This document shows, piece by piece, positions 61,162-64,000 of a stretch of 64,000 nt of DNA. Below the pieces are notes generated by a model. That model was not told where the DNA came from and did not search any database. It saw only the letters and a list, made by a program, of their open reading frames with translations. Where the stretch lies: positions 7,794,001-7,858,000 of the forward strand of contig NZ_CP069396.1 in NCBI RefSeq assembly GCF_016887565.1. Direction: 5' to 3'. Positions within the stretch are counted from its first letter, which is position 1. Each line of letters begins with the position of its first letter. Position numbers and translations under genes: made by a program. The DNA comes from Archangium violaceum. GTDB taxonomy: Bacteria > Myxococcota > Myxococcia > Myxococcales > Myxococcaceae.

Positions 61162-62901
61162 GTGACCACTCCCAAGACCGAGAAGACCGAGACCCCCGCC
61201 ACCTTCGAGCAATTGGGCCTCCTCCCCGCCCTCGTCGAGGCGCTCAGCGCTCTCGGCTACGAAGAGCCCACCCCCATTCAGCGGGCCTCCCTGCCCCCGC
61301 TGCTCGCCGGGAAGGATCTGCTCGGCATCGCCGCCACCGGCACCGGCAAGACGGCCGCCTTCGCCCTGCCCCTCCTCCAGCGCCTCGAGCCCGGCAAGCG
61401 CGAGCCCTTCTCTACCTCCGCGCTCGTCCTCGTCCCCACCCGCGAGCTCGCCATGCAGGTGGCCGAGGCCATCCACCGCTACGGCCAGAAGCTCGGCGTG
61501 AGCGTGCTCCCCATCTACGGCGGCCAGCCCATGGGACAGCAGCTGCGCGTGCTCAAGCGCGGCGTGGACGTCGTCGTCGCCACCCCGGGCCGCGCGCTCG
61601 ACCACCTCAAGCGCCAGTCGCTCCTGCTCGACTCCGTGCGCACCGTGGTGCTCGACGAGGCCGACGAGATGCTCGACATGGGCTTCGCCGAGGACCTGGA
61701 GGCCCTCCTGGAGGCCACCCCCGAGGAGCGGCAGACGGCCCTCTTCTCCGCCACCCTGCCCCCGCGCATCGCCTCCATCGCCGAGCGCCACCTGAGCGAG
61801 CCCGTCCACGTGCGCATCGCCAAGGAGAAGGTGGCCCCCGGCACCGGGCCCCGCGTGCGCCAGACGGCCTACATCGTCCCGCGCGCCTTCAAGGCCGCCA
61901 CGCTCGGGCGCGTGCTGGACGTGGAGGCCCCTACCGCCGCCATCGTCTTCTGCCGCACCCGCACCGAGGTGGATGAGCTCACCGTGTCCCTCAACGGCCG
62001 GGGCTGGCGCGCCCAGGCCCTCCACGGCGGCATGGACCAAGCCCAGCGCGACCGCGTCCTCAAGCAGTTCAAGGCGCATGCGGTGGATCTGCTCGTCGCC
62101 ACTGACGTGGCCGCGCGCGGGCTGGACATCGAGAAGCTGACCCACGTCGTCAACTACGACGTGCCCAATGCCCCCGAGGCCTATGTCCACCGCATCGGCC
62201 GCACCGGCCGCGCCGGGCGCGAGGGCGTGGCCATCACGCTCGCCGAGCCCCGCGAGCACCGCCTGCTGCGCAACATCGAGAAGCTCACGGGCCAGAAGAT
62301 CGAAGTGGCCACCGTGCCCACCGTGGCGGACCTGCGCGCCCGCCGGCTCGAGCTCGTCCGCGCCTCCCTGCGCGAGGCCCTCGTGGCCGGCGAGCTCGAC
62401 TCCTACCGCTCCGTGGTGGAGAGCCTCGCCTCCGAGTTCGATCTGGTGGATGTGGCCGCCGCCTCGGTGAAGCTGCTCCATGACGCGCAGGTGGAGGGCC
62501 ACGAGCAGGAGGAAGAGGAGGAGATCCCCACGCTGCCTCCTCCCACGGCGAGGCCCTCGCATCCGGGCAAGAATGCCCGGGCGGCCGCTCGCCAGGGGCC
62601 CGGGGGGCCGGGTGCGAAGGAGCCCCGAGGCGTCAAACGCCGCGCGGGTCCGGCGCAGGACTTCGATATGACCCGGCTGTTCATCGGTGCCGGCCGGGGC
62701 ACGGGACTCCGTCCCGGGGACCTGGTGGGTGCCATCACGGGCGAGGCGGGCGTGGAGGGCAAGCGGCTCGGTGCCATCGAGATCGGCGACAACTACTCGC
62801 TCGTCGAGGTGCCCGAGTCCGAAGCCGAGCAGATCATCACGGCGCTGCGCCAGACCACCCTCCGGGGTAAGAAGGTGCAGGTACGCCGGGACCGGGGCTG
62901 A
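61162..62901 (+). CDS. DEAD-box RNA helicase with DbpA-type C-terminal domain
   Basis: 579 residues from GTG 61162; an in-frame GTG at 61117 would add 15 residues without homology. All helicase motifs are present: Q motif FEQLG and PTPIQ, I ATGTGKT, Ia PTRELA, II DEAD (DEADEM), III SAT, V RGLD, VI HRIGRTGRAG. An acidic linker (EEEEEEIP) and a basic Gly/Lys tail are followed by a C-terminal DbpA-like RNA-binding domain (about 500-579, FIGAGRGTGLRPGDLVGAITGEAG). It likely remodels rRNA or mRNA, perhaps in ribosome assembly or cold stress. Confidence 0.92.
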   Translation: MTTPKTEKTETPATFEQLGLLPALVEALSALGYEEPTPIQRASLPPLLAGKDLLGIAATGTGKTAAFALPLLQRLEPGKREPFSTSALVLVPTRELAMQVAEAIHRYGQKLGVSVLPIYGGQPMGQQLRVLKRGVDVVVATPGRALDHLKRQSLLLDSVRTVVLDEADEMLDMGFAEDLEALLEATPEERQTALFSATLPPRIASIAERHLSEPVHVRIAKEKVAPGTGPRVRQTAYIVPRAFKAATLGRVLDVEAPTAAIVFCRTRTEVDELTVSLNGRGWRAQALHGGMDQAQRDRVLKQFKAHAVDLLVATDVAARGLDIEKLTHVVNYDVPNAPEAYVHRIGRTGRAGREGVAITLAEPREHRLLRNIEKLTGQKIEVATVPTVADLRARRLELVRASLREALVAGELDSYRSVVESLASEFDLVDVAAASVKLLHDAQVEGHEQEEEEEIPTLPPPTARPSHPGKNARAAARQGPGGPGAKEPRGVKRRAGPAQDFDMTRLFIGAGRGTGLRPGDLVGAITGEAGVEGKRLGAIEIGDNYSLVEVPESEAEQIITALRQTTLRGKKVQVRRDRG

Positions 62902-62940
62902 GCCCCGGTGCGACTTCGCGGCCCGCTGTCCAAGGCGGGC
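62891..62940 (+). terminator. Tandem terminator hairpins
   Basis: ACCGGGGC/GCCCCGGT (62891-62909) folds around the helicase stop codon TGA in the loop, followed by GCCCGC/GCGGGC (62921-62940). No T-run. Confidence 0.55.
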
Positions 62941-62955
62941 CACGGGAGGAACATC

Positions 62956-64000
62956 ATGGGTCGACTCACCTCGCTTCTCTTGCTCCTGCTTCTCGTTGGA
63001 AGTGGGTGCAAGCCACGAGCGACAGAGGCCGCCGTTCGGCTGAAGGTCTCCTACAACTTCAAGGTTGGTTGCATCACCGTGCTCGCCCGGGATGCGAACG
63101 GTCAGGGCCAAGAGACGAGTGAGTTCACGGATCTCGCTCGTGAGTCTTCGGAGGTGGTGCTCGCCGTCTTCCGCAAGGAGGACTGGAGCCACACGCTGGA
63201 GATCACCACGACCGCCCACGAGCTGACTTGTGACGGAGCCGAGGTGGCCCAGGAAGTACGTATCGTGGAGCTCGACAAGAAGGGTGACATCAAGGAGTCC
63301 GAAGTCACCCTGACGGCCCACGATACCGATGAAGATGGGTACATGGCCGAGGGCACGGACTGCGACGACAATGACAAGAACAGTCGACCCGGGCTCAATG
63401 AGGCATGCGATGGCCGGGACAACGACTGCGACGGAAACATTGATCAGGGCCTGCCCACGAGGCCCTGGTACCCCGACCGGGATGACGATGGCTTCGGCGA
63501 CCGAGATGCCACGGCGCTGATGAGCTGCGCCGAGCCCGCGAACACGGGCAACACCCGCTACGTGCAGAACAACACGGACTGCGGGGACTCGGATGCGGAG
63601 ATCTACCCGCGCCCTGGCCTCTCCGAGGCACTGTGCGACGAAGTGGACAATGACTGCGACGGCGAGAAGGACGACGGTTTCGCCAAGGGCGCCGCTTGCA
63701 GCAATCCCTGTCCCGGTGGGAAGTACGTCTGCAATGCCAGCCACAACGGGGTGAGTTGCGTCGAATCCCCGGCCCCGGCCCTCTATTACCCGGACGTGGA
63801 TGGCGATGGCGCGGGTAACGAGAACATCACTCCGTCAAATGTGTGCCCAAACGAGACAGCACCCACGGGCTTCGTCGCCAACAAGAACGACTGCGACGAT
63901 CTGGACAAGCACAACCTACGCGGCAAGGCCGAGGTGTGCGACGACCGGGACAACAACTGCGACACGCAACGGGACGAGGGCGACATCTGCGGGGGCAAGG
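62956..64000 (+). CDS. MopE-type metal-binding-repeat lipoprotein (3' end outside window)
   Basis: At least 348 codons, open at the right edge. ATG 62956 has GGGAGGA five bases upstream. Leu-rich signal with lipobox VGSGC (Cys19). After a domain of about 95 residues come repeated Asp/Cys-rich units: DTDEDGYMAEGTDCDDND, NEACDGRDNDCDGNIDQG, and again CGDSDAEIYPRPGLSEALCDEVDNDCDGEKDD, the putative metal-binding (MopE) motif. Such proteins bind copper or calcium at the cell surface. There is no sign of frame disruption in what is seen. Confidence 0.82.
   Translation, partial: MGRLTSLLLLLLLVGSGCKPRATEAAVRLKVSYNFKVGCITVLARDANGQGQETSEFTDLARESSEVVLAVFRKEDWSHTLEITTTAHELTCDGAEVAQEVRIVELDKKGDIKESEVTLTAHDTDEDGYMAEGTDCDDNDKNSRPGLNEACDGRDNDCDGNIDQGLPTRPWYPDRDDDGFGDRDATALMSCAEPANTGNTRYVQNNTDCGDSDAEIYPRPGLSEALCDEVDNDCDGEKDDGFAKGAACSNPCPGGKYVCNASHNGVSCVESPAPALYYPDVDGDGAGNENITPSNVCPNETAPTGFVANKNDCDDLDKHNLRGKAEVCDDRDNNCDTQRDEGDICGGK

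Noticed and set aside
60646-63744. Open frame of 1032 codons on the minus strand across the histidine kinase, helicase and MopE genes
   Set aside because: Spans three intact plus-strand genes with clear motifs; antisense open frames are common at this GC content.

Overview
The window reads as chromosomal DNA of a myxobacterium, most likely from the Cystobacter/Archangium/Stigmatella side of the order. It is strongly GC-rich with G/C third positions, carries a TIGR02265/DUF2378 protein, MopE-type metal-binding repeats, kelch remnants, many lipoproteins, ECF sigma operons and a caspase-like protein. This taxonomic call is inference from gene content; there is no rRNA or complete tRNA gene in the window.

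Layout. 1-3.1 kb: the end of a trehalose/glycogen operon (treZ tail, glycogen debranching enzyme). 3.2-7.5 kb: a DUF6918-like protein, a lipoprotein, an SDR oxidoreductase, and a KAS III-like synthase paired with a cytochrome P450. 7.9-14.8 kb: a secreted CBM3/GH16-like enzyme and a lipoprotein GH71/GH99-like enzyme around a soluble hybrid histidine kinase, then an unknown lipoprotein. 15.2-18.4 kb: rarA and a divergent nitroreductase/LysR pair. 18.4-25.4 kb: a decayed accessory stretch with kelch, spermidine-synthase-like, ricin-lectin and membrane-protein remnants around intact carotenoid oxygenase, AraC and HEAT-repeat genes. 25.6-28.7 kb: a phosphotransferase, a sirtuin, and trpS behind a classical Trp-codon attenuator (17-residue leader peptide with three consecutive Trp codons, then a terminator hairpin with a T-run). 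28.9-34.8 kb: a very large CARDB-repeat lipoprotein whose last repeat is cut off by a frameshift, a TIR-domain stub, an ABM-domain protein and a tRNA/tmRNA 3'-end-like fragment.

34.9-47.3 kb: a methyltransferase-like spermidine synthase homologue and a MATE exporter, then the most interesting block, an eight-gene operon with short spacers or overlaps (37.4-45.9 kb): inositol-3-phosphate synthase, HD-like protein, Gfo/Idh/MocA dehydrogenase, zinc-ribbon MBL-fold protein, YcaO-domain protein, IolE/xylose-isomerase-like protein, GT4 glycosyltransferase and PIG-L deacetylase. Together these suggest a modified (amino/glycosyl) cyclitol pathway, parallel to but not identical with mycothiol or bacillithiol synthesis. 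A flavin monooxygenase with its own promoter follows.

47.4-64 kb: DUF2378 protein and amidase, EVE protein, coiled-coil protein, amino-acid permease, an ECF sigma/anti-sigma/Spy-like operon, a GNAT and a TPR protein, an ECF sigma/membrane protein/caspase operon, an NAD-dependent epimerase-like protein, a membrane histidine kinase, a DEAD-box helicase and the start of a MopE-repeat lipoprotein. A GGGAGAGGG-type palindromic repeat occurs three times in gene 3' flanks, and several genes have a -10-like hexamer 7-12 bases before the start codon, suggesting leaderless transcripts.
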